DNA of 64,000 nucleotides from Nonomuraea jabiensis (lineage in GTDB: Bacteria; Actinomycetota; Actinomycetes; Streptosporangiales; Streptosporangiaceae), in NCBI RefSeq assembly GCF_014204795.1, contig NZ_JACHMB010000001.1:3100001-3164000 (forward strand), given 5' to 3'. Under the pieces are notes generated by a model, which saw only the letters and a program-made list of their open reading frames with translations, was not told the origin of the DNA and did no database searches. This document shows, piece by piece, positions 7,627 to 16,987 of the stretch. Positions within the stretch are counted from its first letter, which is position 1. Every line of letters begins with the position of its first letter. The position numbers were made by a program, and so were the translations under genes.

Positions 7627-8812
7627 GCCGGCGGTCCTCTCGTACGAACAGCAGGGCGAAGGCGGGAAGGGCCGCCAGAGCGCTCATCAGGATCACGGCC
7701 CCGGCCAGGTTGCCCGCCACCAGCAGCGGGGTGACCACGGCGGCCCCGACGGGCGGGGTCGCCTGCATCATCGTGCGGAAGGCGCTGAAGACCCGGCCGC
7801 GCCGGGACGGCGGGATGCGCTCCATGCGCAGCGACTGCGCCCAGACGGTCATGGGGGCGCTGAACAGGCCGATGACCAGGAAGCCCGCGGCCACCGGGAT
7901 CCAGTCGGGCGACCCCAGCACCGCCAGGAACCCTGCCGCCGCCACCAGCTCCACCACGGCGATCGCGACCAGCCGGTCGATCCGCGGGCGCCAGGCCCCG
8001 GCCGCGAACCCGCCCAGGAGCTCGCCGGCGGACAGGGCGGCCATGAGGAGCGAGAGGGCGGCGCCGTCGCCCGGAAGCTGCTCCTTGGCCAGCCACGGGG
8101 CGACCACCATGGTCATCGCGCCTTCGGCGATGTTGAAGGCCATGAAGGCGAGCGTGGTGCCGACGAGGACCCTGTCGCGGAAGACAGGCACGGGTGCGGA
8201 CCGGGCCGCCGGCTTCGCGTGCGGGCGCAGGGGGCGGCGGATCAGGGCCACGGCCACGGCGAAGCAGGCGTAGGTGGCGGCGTCCAGGGCCAGGATGTTC
8301 GCCGGGCCGAGGGCGCCCAGGAGCGGGGCGGCCAGGGTGAAGCCGATGATGCCGGACAGGGAGTAGCTGACGGATTCGAGCGCGTTGGCGGCGTCGCGTT
8401 CTTCCGGGGCGACCAGGTCGGGGATGGCGGCCGGGACCGCCGCCATGGGGACCATTTTCAGCAGGCCGTAGAGGGCGGCGACGAGGAAGGGGAGCCAGGC
8501 CGGCACGGTCGCGACCGCCGCCGACAGGGGGATCGACCCGACGGCGACACCGCGCAGCACGCTGTCGGCGATCAGCGCCGCCCGCTTGTCGAACCGATCG
8601 AGCAGCGGCCCCGCCACCAGGCCCCCGACCACGACGGGGGCGGTGTAACAGACGGCCAGGAGGCCCAGCTTCGCCGTCCCGCGGGGCTGGGCCAGGACGA
8701 GCCAGGACAGGGCCACGAACGTCATGCTGTCGCCCATCACCGAGACGGACGCGCCGAGCCAGAGGCTGCGGAAGTCCCGCCTGTTCTTGAGGAGGGACAA
8801 ATAGGTCGACAC
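7598..8812 (-). CDS. MFS transporter
   Basis: A 404-residue major-facilitator protein with about 12 hydrophobic segments. The opening LLKNRRDFRSLWLGASVSV, the motif-A region LLDRFDKRAALI after helix 2, and IPPSRRGRVFSAF between the halves fit the DHA1/macrolide-efflux-like (MFS_3) group of exporters. Start is GTG 8812 with GAGGAA a few bases upstream. It lies 9 nt after the stop of the Ada-AlkA gene on the same strand, so both are probably read together. The exported compound is unknown. Confidence 0.85.
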   Translation of the reverse strand: MSTYLSLLKNRRDFRSLWLGASVSVMGDSMTFVALSWLVLAQPRGTAKLGLLAVCYTAPVVVGGLVAGPLLDRFDKRAALIADSVLRGVAVGSIPLSAAVATVPAWLPFLVAALYGLLKMVPMAAVPAAIPDLVAPEERDAANALESVSYSLSGIIGFTLAAPLLGALGPANILALDAATYACFAVAVALIRRPLRPHAKPAARSAPVPVFRDRVLVGTTLAFMAFNIAEGAMTMVVAPWLAKEQLPGDGAALSLLMAALSAGELLGGFAAGAWRPRIDRLVAIAVVELVAAAGFLAVLGSPDWIPVAAGFLVIGLFSAPMTVWAQSLRMERIPPSRRGRVFSAFRTMMQATPPVGAAVVTPLLVAGNLAGAVILMSALAALPAFALLFVREDRRLWITGSSCG

Positions 8813-8821
8813 GAAGGTTCC

Positions 8822-10231
8822 TCAGGGGGTGTGGGTGAGTGGCGCGCTCAGGTGCTGCATCGCGTACGAGCGCCAGGGCCGCCAGCGGCGCGCGTCCCCG
8901 GCCGTCAGCCCGAGGCGGTGCAGCCCCTCCCGCACGGCCGGGTCGGAGGGCAGGAAGACGTCGGGGTCGCCGAAGGCCCGCATGCGGATCCGTGCCACGG
9001 CCTCCGCGTCCAGGCCCGGCAGGGTCAGGAGCTCGCGTTCGACCTGGTCGCGATCGGCTTCGGGGCCGAGGTGGAGGGTCCCGGCGGTCAACGCGCGGGC
9101 CAGGGCGGTGACCGGGGCGGGTCCGTCGGAGCTCGCCAGGGCCTCCATACGGGGGAAGGCATGGGTGACGCCGGCCGCGTGGAACGGCGGATGGGGGAGC
9201 AGCGTGCCGTAGGTGCGGACCAGGTGGACGAGCAGGGATCGGCCGGCGGGGGTCTCCTCGTTCAGGATCGCGCGGATCGCCATCTCGGCCGCGTCCACGT
9301 GGCCGGGCACGCGCCTGCCGGGAGTCCGCGCCACCACGGCGGCGAGGAGCGGGTCGCGGGTCAGGTGGTCGGCGATGTCGCGGGGGTCGGCGTCCAGGTC
9401 CAGCAGGTGGCGGCAGCGCCGTACCGCCGCCGCCAGGTCCCTCAGGTCCGCCAGGTGGAGCTCGCAGGAGACGTACGTGCCTGCGGGGCGGAGCGTGACG
9501 AGGCCGAGGCCGTGCGGGAGGGTCAGCGAGCGGCGGTAGCAGTGGGCGGTGGCCTCCTCCAGGCCCGGAATCGCGCGGGCGGCGAGGTAGGAGAACAGGG
9601 CCGGCAGGTCCAGGGGCGGGCGGTAGGTGAGGCGCAGCCGCAGCGCGCCGGGTGGGCGGCGGGCGGAGGGCGCGCCCCGCAGGGCGGTGGGCGTCGTCCC
9701 GTAGACCTTGCGAACGGTGTCGTTGAACTGGCGGATCGAGGAGAAGCCGGCGGCGAACGCTATCTCGCTCGCGGGCAGGTCCGTGGTCTCCAGGAGCGTC
9801 CTGGCCGTGGCCGCGCGCTGGGCCCGGGCCAGGGCCTGCGGCCCCGCGCCCAGGTCGGCGGTGAGCTGGCGGTGCAGCTGGCGCTCGCTGTAGCCGAGCC
9901 GGGACGCCAGGCCGGCGACTCCTTCGCGGTCCACGAGGCCGTCGGCGATGAGCCGCATGGCGCGGCCCGCCACGTCCGCCCGGACGTTCCACTCGGGGGA
10001 GCCGGGGGCGGTGTCCGGGCGGCAGCGCTTGCAGGCGCGGAAGCCCGCCTCCAGGGCGGCCGCGGAGGAGGGGTAGAAGCGGACGTTCTCGCGCTTGGGG
10101 AGGGCGGCCGGACAGCTCGGGCGGCAGAAGATGCCGGTGGTCACGACGGCGACGAAGAACCGGCCGTCGAACCGGCCGTCGCGGCTTCTGAGCACGGCAT
10201 ACGCGTCTTCGTCGGTGAGCACGCGGACCAC
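8822..10231 (-). CDS. alkA: Ada/AraC-AlkA fusion: DNA-3-methyladenine glycosylase II with Ada regulatory domain
   Basis: A 469-residue fusion. Residues 1-75 form the Ada zinc domain with four cysteines (Cys36, Cys40, Cys67, Cys70; FCRPSC and CKRC), which accepts methyl groups from DNA phosphotriesters. Residues 85-185 are an AraC-type double helix-turn-helix. The rest is an AlkA N-terminal domain and a HhH-GPD glycosylase, with the helix-hairpin-helix at LLTLPGLDAEAVARIRMRA and a likely catalytic aspartate in DVFLPSDP, ending in RPWRSYAMQHL. The protein should sense alkylation, activate repair genes and remove alkylated purines. GTG 10231 is the start. Confidence 0.92.
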   Translation of the reverse strand: MVRVLTDEDAYAVLRSRDGRFDGRFFVAVVTTGIFCRPSCPAALPKRENVRFYPSSAAALEAGFRACKRCRPDTAPGSPEWNVRADVAGRAMRLIADGLVDREGVAGLASRLGYSERQLHRQLTADLGAGPQALARAQRAATARTLLETTDLPASEIAFAAGFSSIRQFNDTVRKVYGTTPTALRGAPSARRPPGALRLRLTYRPPLDLPALFSYLAARAIPGLEEATAHCYRRSLTLPHGLGLVTLRPAGTYVSCELHLADLRDLAAAVRRCRHLLDLDADPRDIADHLTRDPLLAAVVARTPGRRVPGHVDAAEMAIRAILNEETPAGRSLLVHLVRTYGTLLPHPPFHAAGVTHAFPRMEALASSDGPAPVTALARALTAGTLHLGPEADRDQVERELLTLPGLDAEAVARIRMRAFGDPDVFLPSDPAVREGLHRLGLTAGDARRWRPWRSYAMQHLSAPLTHTP

Positions 10232-10282
10232 TCTTCCGGCTCCACGGCCGCACCCACTAGTGGAAATCGGACATCAAGCGGC

Positions 10283-11853
10283 TCAGCCCAGGTCGCGGTC
10301 GCGCAGGCGGATCAGGGCGGTGGCGACGAGCAGCGCGGTCAGTGCGAGGATCACCGTCGCCGGCGCCGCGGTGAACGGCTCGCCCGACACCGTGTTGGGC
10401 GTGTAGTGGAAGGGCTCCACGCGGCTCCAGCCCCACAGCCCGATCAGCGGTCCGACCAGGTCGCCCACCACGGTCACCGCGCCCCAGACCGCCCACGACA
10501 GCGCGACCGACACCCGCGGCAGCACCCCCACGGCGAAGGCGGCGAACGCTCCGACGAGCCAGGCGGCCGGTACGTGTTCGAGCGCCGCCGGCAGGACCCG
10601 GCCCACCGCCGGTTCCCCCATGACCAGCGAGCAGATCAGCCCCGTGACGAACCCGCCGAGGGCCAGCAGCGCCAGCGTGCCGAGCGCGGCCACGGCCAGA
10701 TGCGCCGCCGCCCAGCGCAGCCGGCTCACCGCGGTGGACAGCAGGGCCTCGGCGTGGCCGGAGGACTCCTCGTGGCGCAGCCGGAGCGTGGCGAGCACCG
10801 GGTAGAGCGCGACCGTGTACGCCAGCAGGAGCACGATGATCCACAGGTAGGCGTCCACCGGATCCCCCGACGGGCCCCCGTAGCGCTGCAGGAAGGCGTC
10901 GAGGACCCGGCCGGGCTGCTCCGCGAGGCGGGGCGCGACGCCGCTGAGGCCGGCGAAGAGCGCGGCGGCGGCCGCCACGCCCGCGGCCCACCTGGCCAGC
11001 AGGCCGCGCTGGAGGCGCCAGGCCAGGCTGAACGGCCCCCTCAGGTACGGCCCCGCGGCCGGCCCAGGACGTACGGGAAGAAGGCCGGCGTCCAGGTCAC
11101 GACGGGCGGACAGCGCGTACGCGAGCGCCAGCAGGACCCCCGTCGCCACCAGCGACACGATCAGCGGCCACCACCGGTCGGCCGCGTAGGCCCGCACCAG
11201 GTGACTCCAGCCGAGCGGCGAGAGCCACGTCAGCCAGGTCGCGCCCGAGGCGTCGCCGAGGTAGCGCAGCGCGTAGGAGCCGCCGAGCGCGAGCAGCCCG
11301 AGCGTGGTGGCGGTACGCGTGGTTCGCGCGAGCTGGGAGGTCACCGCGCCGATCGCGGCGAAGACCCACCCCGCCGCCGTGATCGCCGCTCCGTACGCGA
11401 ACGACCCGGCCGCCTCCAGGCCGATCGCGACGAGGACGCCCGCGGTGAGCGCCCCGGCGACCAGCGCGGCGACGGCCGCGGTGACGAGGGCCGCGGTGAG
11501 CGGCGCGGTCCTGCCGATCACGCCGGACAGCATCAGCTCCTGCCGCCCGGACTCCTCCTCTCCCCTGGTGTGCCTGATCACGATGGTCAGGGCCATCCAG
11601 GCGGTGAGCAGGAAGAGCAGGCCGCCGCTCCGCCAGGCCGCCATCGCGCCGACCGAGGGTTCGGCGACGGGGCCGCCGAGGCCGAGGAAGATCGGGTTGC
11701 CGGAGATCACCCGGGCGTACGTGCGCAGCGTCTCCTGGGTGGGGAAGTAGCCGTCGACGTAGGAGACCAGGCCCGCGCCGAGCATGACGACGGCGAGGAT
11801 CCAGACGGCCGAGCGGAGGCGTTCGCGGCGGGCGGCCAGCCCGAGCAGCACGG

Positions 11854-11857
<4 letters not shown>
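10283..11857 (-). CDS. ABC exporter permease, two-repeat type
   Basis: A 524-residue integral membrane protein with about 12 hydrophobic segments arranged as two similar halves. Each half has a conserved cytoplasmic [18 protein letters not shown] / [15 protein letters not shown] motif after the second helix. This layout is typical of actinobacterial permeases often labelled exporters of polyketide antibiotics. ATG 11857 overlaps the ATPase stop (ATGA). Together with the ATPase it would form a drug or lipid exporter. The GbsR/MarR regulator at 14230-14685 was probably the first gene of this operon before the TnpB element inserted. Confidence 0.85.
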
Positions 11858-12744
<887 letters not shown>

Positions 12745-12920
12745 CAGAGTCTCCCGAGGAAACCGCCGTCTTCAGGCGACGGGGGAATGGGGAGCGGGAG
12801 GGTCGTCAAGGCCCGAGTGTGCCTTGGCCTGTCGGGTTCGCGGGTCACAGCTTTCCTTCCGGGTTTGTCGGTGCCGGGCGATATCGTGGTGGTCTCGTTA
12901 CCGAGCGTGGGAGGTGGGGT

Positions 12921-14117
12921 GTGCGCAGGTCGTTCACGTTCCTGCTGCGCCCCACCAGCAAGCAGGCCGCCGCGCTCGCGCAGTGCCTGGAAGACCACCG
13001 GCAGCTGTACAACGCGGCTCTCGAACACCGCCGTACGGCCTACCGTAAAGCCGGGGTGGCGGTGCGCTACGGCGAGCAATCGGCGGAGCTGAAGCACATC
13101 CGCGCCGACGATCCCGGCGGTCAGGGCCGGTGGTCGTTCTCCTCCCAGCAGGCCACGCTGCGCAGGCTGGACAAGGCGTACCGGGCGTTCTTCGACCGCG
13201 TCCAAGCGGGCCGCACGCCAGGCTTCCCGCGTTTCAAGGGGCGGGGCTGGTTCGACACGGTCGAGTGGCCCAAGGACGGTGACGGCTGCCGATGGGACTC
13301 CCGACCCGAGCACCCGACGGCGGCTTTCGTCCGTCTGCAGGGCGTCGGGCATGTCCGGGTTCACCAGCACCGCCGGGTGCTGGGCATCGTCAAGACGATC
13401 AGCGTCAAGAGGGAAGGCGCCCGCTGGTTCGTCGTGCTGTCGTGCGATGGGGTGCCCGCACGCACCCTTCCCGCCACGGGCGCGGTCGCGGGTGTTGACA
13501 TGGGTGTCGCCTGGCTGGCCACGACCAGCGACGGCGACCACCTCGACAACCAGCGCCACCTTGCCGCTTCCGCGAGCCGTCTGGCAGCGGCCCAGCGGAA
13601 GCTCGCCGGTAAGAAACGGGGATCCAATCGGCGCGGTAAGGCCGTCGCGCGGGTGGCGGCCTTGCATGCCAAGGTGCGGCGGCAACGCCTCGACTCGGCG
13701 CACAAGGCCGCGCTCGCGCTGGTCCGCGGCTACGACGTGATCGTGCACGAAGCGCTGAACGTCGCGGGCATGACCCGGCGTGCCGCGCCGAAACCCGACG
13801 GCGAAGGCGGCTACCTGGCTAACGGCCAGTCGGCTAAATCGGGGCTGAGCAAGAGCATTCTCGACGCGGGTTGGTCCGCGTTCTTGACGATCCTGTCGCA
13901 CAAGGCTGAAAGCGCCGGTCGACAGCTGATCGCGGTGAACCCCGCCAACACCTCTCGTACGTGCTCGCGTTGCGGGCACTGCGGGAAGGACAACCGTGTC
14001 ACCCAGGCCGTCTTCCGATGTACGGGGTGCGGGCACGAGGCGCACGCCGACGTGAACGCGGCGATCAACATCTTGAGGGCAGGGCTTGCCCTTCGTGAGG
14101 CTGCGCAAGCGGCTTAG
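12921..14117 (+). CDS. tnpB: TnpB, RNA-guided endonuclease of an IS605-group element
   Basis: A 398-residue TnpB/OrfB protein. The N-terminal wedge/REC part starts RRSFTFLLRPTSKQAAAL. The RuvC catalytic triad is complete: Asp193 (GVDMG), Glu277 (VHEALN) and Asp377 (HADVN). A zinc ribbon with CSRCG and CTGCG lies between the second and third acidic residues. Length matches active TnpB proteins. GTG 12921 is chosen because GGGAGGTGG lies just upstream and the first conserved residues follow directly. TnpB cuts DNA guided by an RNA from the element's right end, which favours retention at the donor site. It appears intact. Confidence 0.92.
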   Translation: MRRSFTFLLRPTSKQAAALAQCLEDHRQLYNAALEHRRTAYRKAGVAVRYGEQSAELKHIRADDPGGQGRWSFSSQQATLRRLDKAYRAFFDRVQAGRTPGFPRFKGRGWFDTVEWPKDGDGCRWDSRPEHPTAAFVRLQGVGHVRVHQHRRVLGIVKTISVKREGARWFVVLSCDGVPARTLPATGAVAGVDMGVAWLATTSDGDHLDNQRHLAASASRLAAAQRKLAGKKRGSNRRGKAVARVAALHAKVRRQRLDSAHKAALALVRGYDVIVHEALNVAGMTRRAAPKPDGEGGYLANGQSAKSGLSKSILDAGWSAFLTILSHKAESAGRQLIAVNPANTSRTCSRCGHCGKDNRVTQAVFRCTGCGHEAHADVNAAINILRAGLALREAAQAA

Positions 14118-14153
14118 CGAGAAGCCGCTTCCTTCAGGGAGCGGAGGAGTCAC
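14040..14153 (+). ncRNA. Putative omega-RNA / right end of the TnpB element
   Basis: In this family the guide (omega) RNA overlaps the tnpB 3' end and finishes at the right end. Here the 3' end contains a strong hairpin (14125-14144, 8 bp with one G-T pair, TTCA loop) after the stop codon. The guide would start after the element boundary near 14153. Position is inferred from family architecture, not from transcript evidence. Confidence 0.4.
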
Positions 14154-14229
14154 GGGGGTTCCCTTGTGGAAGGAGGCATGGCGGGACGGCGGCGTGGCCG
14201 CAGAGAGCCCGCCGCGTCCGTTCCGGGTT

Positions 14230-14685
14230 TCAGTCGGCGGCCTGGTCGAGCACCTTGGCGAGGCCGGCGATGGCGGTCCTGGCCGACTCGATGCGCCTGG
14301 TCTGCGCCTCGTCGGTCCAGCCGAGCCGCAGGCCCTCGGCGGCCAGCTCGTCGAACGCGGTGAACGCGGCGAGCTTCTGCCGGATGACCTTGGACCAGGC
14401 GTCGTCCTCGATCTGGTAGTAGACGTTCCGCTCCCCTGGCTTGCGGAACCTGCGGATGAGCTTGATGGACGTCAGGAGGTGCATGTTCGTCGTGAGCGAG
14501 GCGCGGCTGGCGCCGATGGCGTCGGCGATCTCGCTCGCGGTCTGCGCGGGCGGGTCGCAGGCCATGAGCCAGCCCAGGACGCGGCCGGTGATCGGGGCGA
14601 GTCCCCATTCCGCGGAGACGAACGCGGCCACCCGCTCGACCCAGTCGAGCACCTGCTCGCGGTCGGGGCCGTCCTGCGTACTCAT
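14230..14685 (-). CDS. GbsR/MarR-family transcriptional regulator
   Basis: A 151-residue winged-helix regulator. FVSAEWGLAPITGRVLGWLMACDPP opens the DNA-binding domain, ASEIADAIGASRASLTTNM is the helix-turn-helix, and KPGERNVYYQIEDD forms the wing. These are hallmarks of the GbsR-like MarR subgroup, which often controls an adjacent ABC exporter. Read on the minus strand, it lies upstream of the ABC ATPase and permease, but the TnpB element now separates them. A long palindrome at 14713-14746, 28 nt above its start, is a likely binding site for self-repression. Confidence 0.85.
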   Translation of the reverse strand: MSTQDGPDREQVLDWVERVAAFVSAEWGLAPITGRVLGWLMACDPPAQTASEIADAIGASRASLTTNMHLLTSIKLIRRFRKPGERNVYYQIEDDAWSKVIRQKLAAFTAFDELAAEGLRLGWTDEAQTRRIESARTAIAGLAKVLDQAAD

Positions 14686-14712
14686 GCGGTCATCCTAACG
14701 TTCAGCCTTTTA

Positions 14713-14746
14713 GCCAGTAATTTCAGACTAGTCTGAAACAACTGGC
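14713..14746. promoter_or_regulatory. 34-bp near-perfect palindromic operator
   Basis: The centre is a perfect 18-bp palindrome, TTTCAGACTAGTCTGAAA (14721-14738). It is flanked by GCCAGT (14713-14718) and ACTGGC (14741-14746), which are also reverse complements. Only two base pairs between core and outer arms fail to match. It sits immediately upstream of the GbsR-like gene and is the expected size and place for a dimeric winged-helix repressor. Confidence 0.7.
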
Positions 14747-14770
14747 AATGGCAAGCCGTGTCCGGTGAGT

Positions 14771-15391
14771 TCACCGTCCCATCCGCCTGAGCTGCTGCGC
14801 CCGCGCGCCCGCGTCGCCCGGCAGGTCCCGCCCGGCGAGCCCGTCCGCGATCCGCTCGCGGAACTCGACCGGCCGGTGGTCGTCGTACTTGAACTTGGCC
14901 CGCACGTCCACCACCTCCAGCCGCAACCCCCGGATCGCCGAGAGCATCTTCCGGTACGGCCCCGCGTCCGCGGCCACCTCGCCGTGCCCGCCGCCGGGCT
15001 CGTGGTGGGCCAGCTGGCGGCGCAGGATCTCGGCCTTGCCCTCCTTGTCGTCCACGATCCGGGCCTGGCAGGTCAGCTGCACCGCGGCATAGTAGCTGGT
15101 CGGCACGCCGGTCTCCGGGGTGTCGGAGCGCCAGCCCGACGGGATGTACGCGTAGTCGTCGTGCACGGTCACCACCACGCCCGGGTTCGCCTCCACCGCG
15201 GGCCAGAGAGGGTTCGGCCTGGCCAGGTGGAGCACGACCTCGCTGTCCCCGTCGAACAGGAAATGTGTTGGCACCACGATCGGCGGGCCGCCGTCCACGC
15301 CGTTCGCGGCCAGCTGCCCGAAGTCGCGCGTACGCAGCCAGGCCCGCCATTCGTCGCCGTCGTGGGCCGCGTCCCAAGGATGAATGAGCAC
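14771..15391 (-). CDS. PaiB-like FMN-binding negative transcriptional regulator family protein
   Basis: A 206-residue flavin-reductase-like split-barrel protein. LIHPWD at the start, VPTHFLFDGD, LARPNPLW, YIPSGW and VPTSYYAAVQL are conserved motifs of the PaiB family. Bacillus PaiB influences sporulation and protease genes; many family members are probably FMN-binding enzymes. The GTG at 15391 is the only start giving the family N-terminus. The gene is divergent from a MocR-type regulator only 26 bp away, so it is likely its target. There is no separate DNA-binding domain, so a direct regulatory role is uncertain. Confidence 0.85.
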   Translation of the reverse strand: MLIHPWDAAHDGDEWRAWLRTRDFGQLAANGVDGGPPIVVPTHFLFDGDSEVVLHLARPNPLWPAVEANPGVVVTVHDDYAYIPSGWRSDTPETGVPTSYYAAVQLTCQARIVDDKEGKAEILRRQLAHHEPGGGHGEVAADAGPYRKMLSAIRGLRLEVVDVRAKFKYDDHRPVEFRERIADGLAGRDLPGDAGARAQQLRRMGR

Positions 15392-15403
15392 CCCATACCT
15401 CTT

Positions 15404-15415
15404 TGTATTAGTACA
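15404..15415. promoter_or_regulatory. Divergent promoter with TGTATTAGTACA dyad
   Basis: The 26-bp gap between the PaiB-like gene and the MocR gene contains the inverted repeat TGTA-N4-TACA, ending 2 nt before the MocR ATG. The MocR message is therefore probably leaderless, and the dyad is placed to control both genes. Confidence 0.5.
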
Positions 15416-15417
15416 TA

Positions 15418-16755
15418 ATGGGTTTTGTGTCAGAAAAATACCTGATTGCGGGTGGGACTGCCAGCGAGCTCGCGGCCGGGGTCGAGGCCGCCGTGTCGGA
15501 GGGGCGGCTGCCACCAGGCGCGATGCTCCCGCCGGTGCGCGAGCTGGCCTCCCGGGCCGGGGTCAGCCCCAACACGGCGGCGGCCGCGTACCGGCTGCTG
15601 CGCGAGCGCGGCGTCATCGAGACCGCCGGGCGGCGCGGCACGCGGGTCAGGCCGCGTCCGGCCAGCACGTTCCGGGAGGAGATTCGCATCGAGGTGCCTC
15701 CTGGCGCGCGCGACCTGTCCACGGGCAACCCCGACCCGGCCCTGCTGCCGCCGCTGGGGGACGCCCTCGCCGCCGCGGCCCGCGCGCACGAGGAGCGGCC
15801 CGCCATGTACGGGACCGGTGACGACGAGGAGCTGATCGCCCTGGCCGGCGAACGGATGCGTGCGGACGGCGTACCGGCCGGCCCGCTGGCGATCACCTCG
15901 GGCACCCTCGATGCGGTCGAACGCGTGCTGGCCGCTCAGCTGCGCCCCGGCGACGCGGTGGCCCTGGAGGATCCGAGCTGGACGGCCCTGCTCGACCTGG
16001 TCGGCGTCATGGGGCTGCGTCCGGTGCCGGTGCGGGTGGACGACGAGGGCCCCCTGCCCGACGAGCTCGGCCGGGCCCTGCGCGCCGGGGTCCGAGCCGT
16101 CGCGATCACGGCCCGCGCCCAGAACCCGTTCGGCGCCGCCGTCTCCGCCGAACGGGCCGGGGCCCTGCGCGAGGTGCTGGGGGCGTACCCGGAGGTGCTG
16201 CTCGTCGAGGACGACCACGGGTCCGGCTTCGTGGACCTGCCCCTGCACCCGCTGGCGGGGGTCACGCAGCGCTGGGTTCTCACGCGCTCGACGGCCAAGG
16301 CGTTCGGCCCCGATCTACGGGTCGCCCTGACCACCGGCGACCCGGTCACGCTCGGCCGGCTGCGCGGCCGCCAGCGCCTGGCCGCGGGCTGGGTCAGTCA
16401 CCTGCTGCAACGCGCCGTCGCGTACCTCTGGCGTACGGACGCGGTGGACGCGGCGGCGGTGGCGGCCTCGTACGCGCGGCGCAGGGACGGCCTGGTGGCG
16501 GCGCTGGCCGAGCGGGGCATCCCGGCGCACGGTCGCACCGGGCTCAACGTGTGGATCCCCGTCCCGGACGAGACCACCGCGATCACCCGCCTGCTCGCCC
16601 GCGGCTGGGCCGCCGCGCCCGGCGCCCGCAACCGCATCGCCACGCCACCCGCGATCCGCCTGACCGTCTCGCCCCTGGGCGTCGCCGAGGTGGACCGGCT
16701 CGCGGACGACATCACCGCCGCCCTGCGCCCGGCTTCGAGCGGCCGGTACGGCTAG
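15418..16755 (+). CDS. MocR-type GntR regulator with aminotransferase domain
   Basis: A 445-residue fusion. Residues 5-75 are a GntR winged helix (LPPVRELASRAGVSPNTAAA). The remainder is a fold-type I aminotransferase domain that binds pyridoxal phosphate, with the Schiff-base lysine in STAKAFGPDLR (Lys294) and the ARAQNPFGAAVS loop. The family includes PdxR and PtsJ, which sense PLP or amino compounds. ATG 15418 starts right after the shared operator. The divergent PaiB-like flavin protein resembles pyridoxamine-phosphate oxidases, so vitamin B6-related control is plausible but unproven. Confidence 0.9.
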   Translation: MGFVSEKYLIAGGTASELAAGVEAAVSEGRLPPGAMLPPVRELASRAGVSPNTAAAAYRLLRERGVIETAGRRGTRVRPRPASTFREEIRIEVPPGARDLSTGNPDPALLPPLGDALAAAARAHEERPAMYGTGDDEELIALAGERMRADGVPAGPLAITSGTLDAVERVLAAQLRPGDAVALEDPSWTALLDLVGVMGLRPVPVRVDDEGPLPDELGRALRAGVRAVAITARAQNPFGAAVSAERAGALREVLGAYPEVLLVEDDHGSGFVDLPLHPLAGVTQRWVLTRSTAKAFGPDLRVALTTGDPVTLGRLRGRQRLAAGWVSHLLQRAVAYLWRTDAVDAAAVAASYARRRDGLVAALAERGIPAHGRTGLNVWIPVPDETTAITRLLARGWAAAPGARNRIATPPAIRLTVSPLGVAEVDRLADDITAALRPASSGRYG

Positions 16756-16987
16756 AGGCGACCAAATCTATAATTTCGGGCGTACATAAAAGAGGCCCTC
16801 CATTGATTTCGCCGAAATGGACTGCGGTTTTGAAGAGCCGCAAAATTTCATGTTCGCAGAGATTGATGAAGAGAACTTTCAAGGATATCTTCATGATCGA
16901 CCCGCCCTCCCCCACGGGCGAGGTGTCGAAATGCCACCGGGTGCCCGACCGTATCCCCCCAGCACGCACCTGTTCAGAGAGGTGAGC
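16756..16987 (+). promoter_or_regulatory. AT-richer leader of the M23 peptidase gene
   Basis: This 232-nt gap is clearly richer in A+T than its neighbours. It contains a TATAAT hexamer at 16769-16774, a small TGCGG/CCGCA hairpin followed by AAAATTT near 16822-16846, and CGCCC/GGGCG arms near 16904-16921. If TATAAT is the -10 box, the message would have a leader of about 200 nt. I looked for but did not find the conserved core of the ydaO (c-di-AMP) riboswitch that precedes many actinobacterial wall hydrolase genes. Confidence 0.35.

Larger units (their letters stand above)
12756..14153 (+). mobile_element. Stand-alone TnpB (IS200/IS605-IS607 group) element
   Basis: The element carries tnpB only; no TnpA transposase is present, so movement would need help from elsewhere. 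The left end lies just upstream of the ABC ATPase start and includes a small hairpin around TTCAGGCG (about 12762-12782). The right end after the tnpB stop has an 8-bp hairpin, CCGCTTCC-TTCA-GGGAGCGG (14125-14144), followed by GAGTCAC. Both ends share the core TTCAGG, as in related actinobacterial elements. Exact boundaries are estimated; TnpB elements make no target duplication that could fix them. Confidence 0.65.

Noticed and set aside
7437..10253. A 938-codon minus-strand open frame overlapping MFS and Ada-AlkA
   Set aside because: It is in a different frame of the same strand as the two genes; the product is mostly Arg/Pro/Gly and contains no domain.
16756..16987. ydaO-type (c-di-AMP) riboswitch before the M23 gene
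   Set aside because: Expected from family context, but I could not find its conserved core; only small hairpins are visible.
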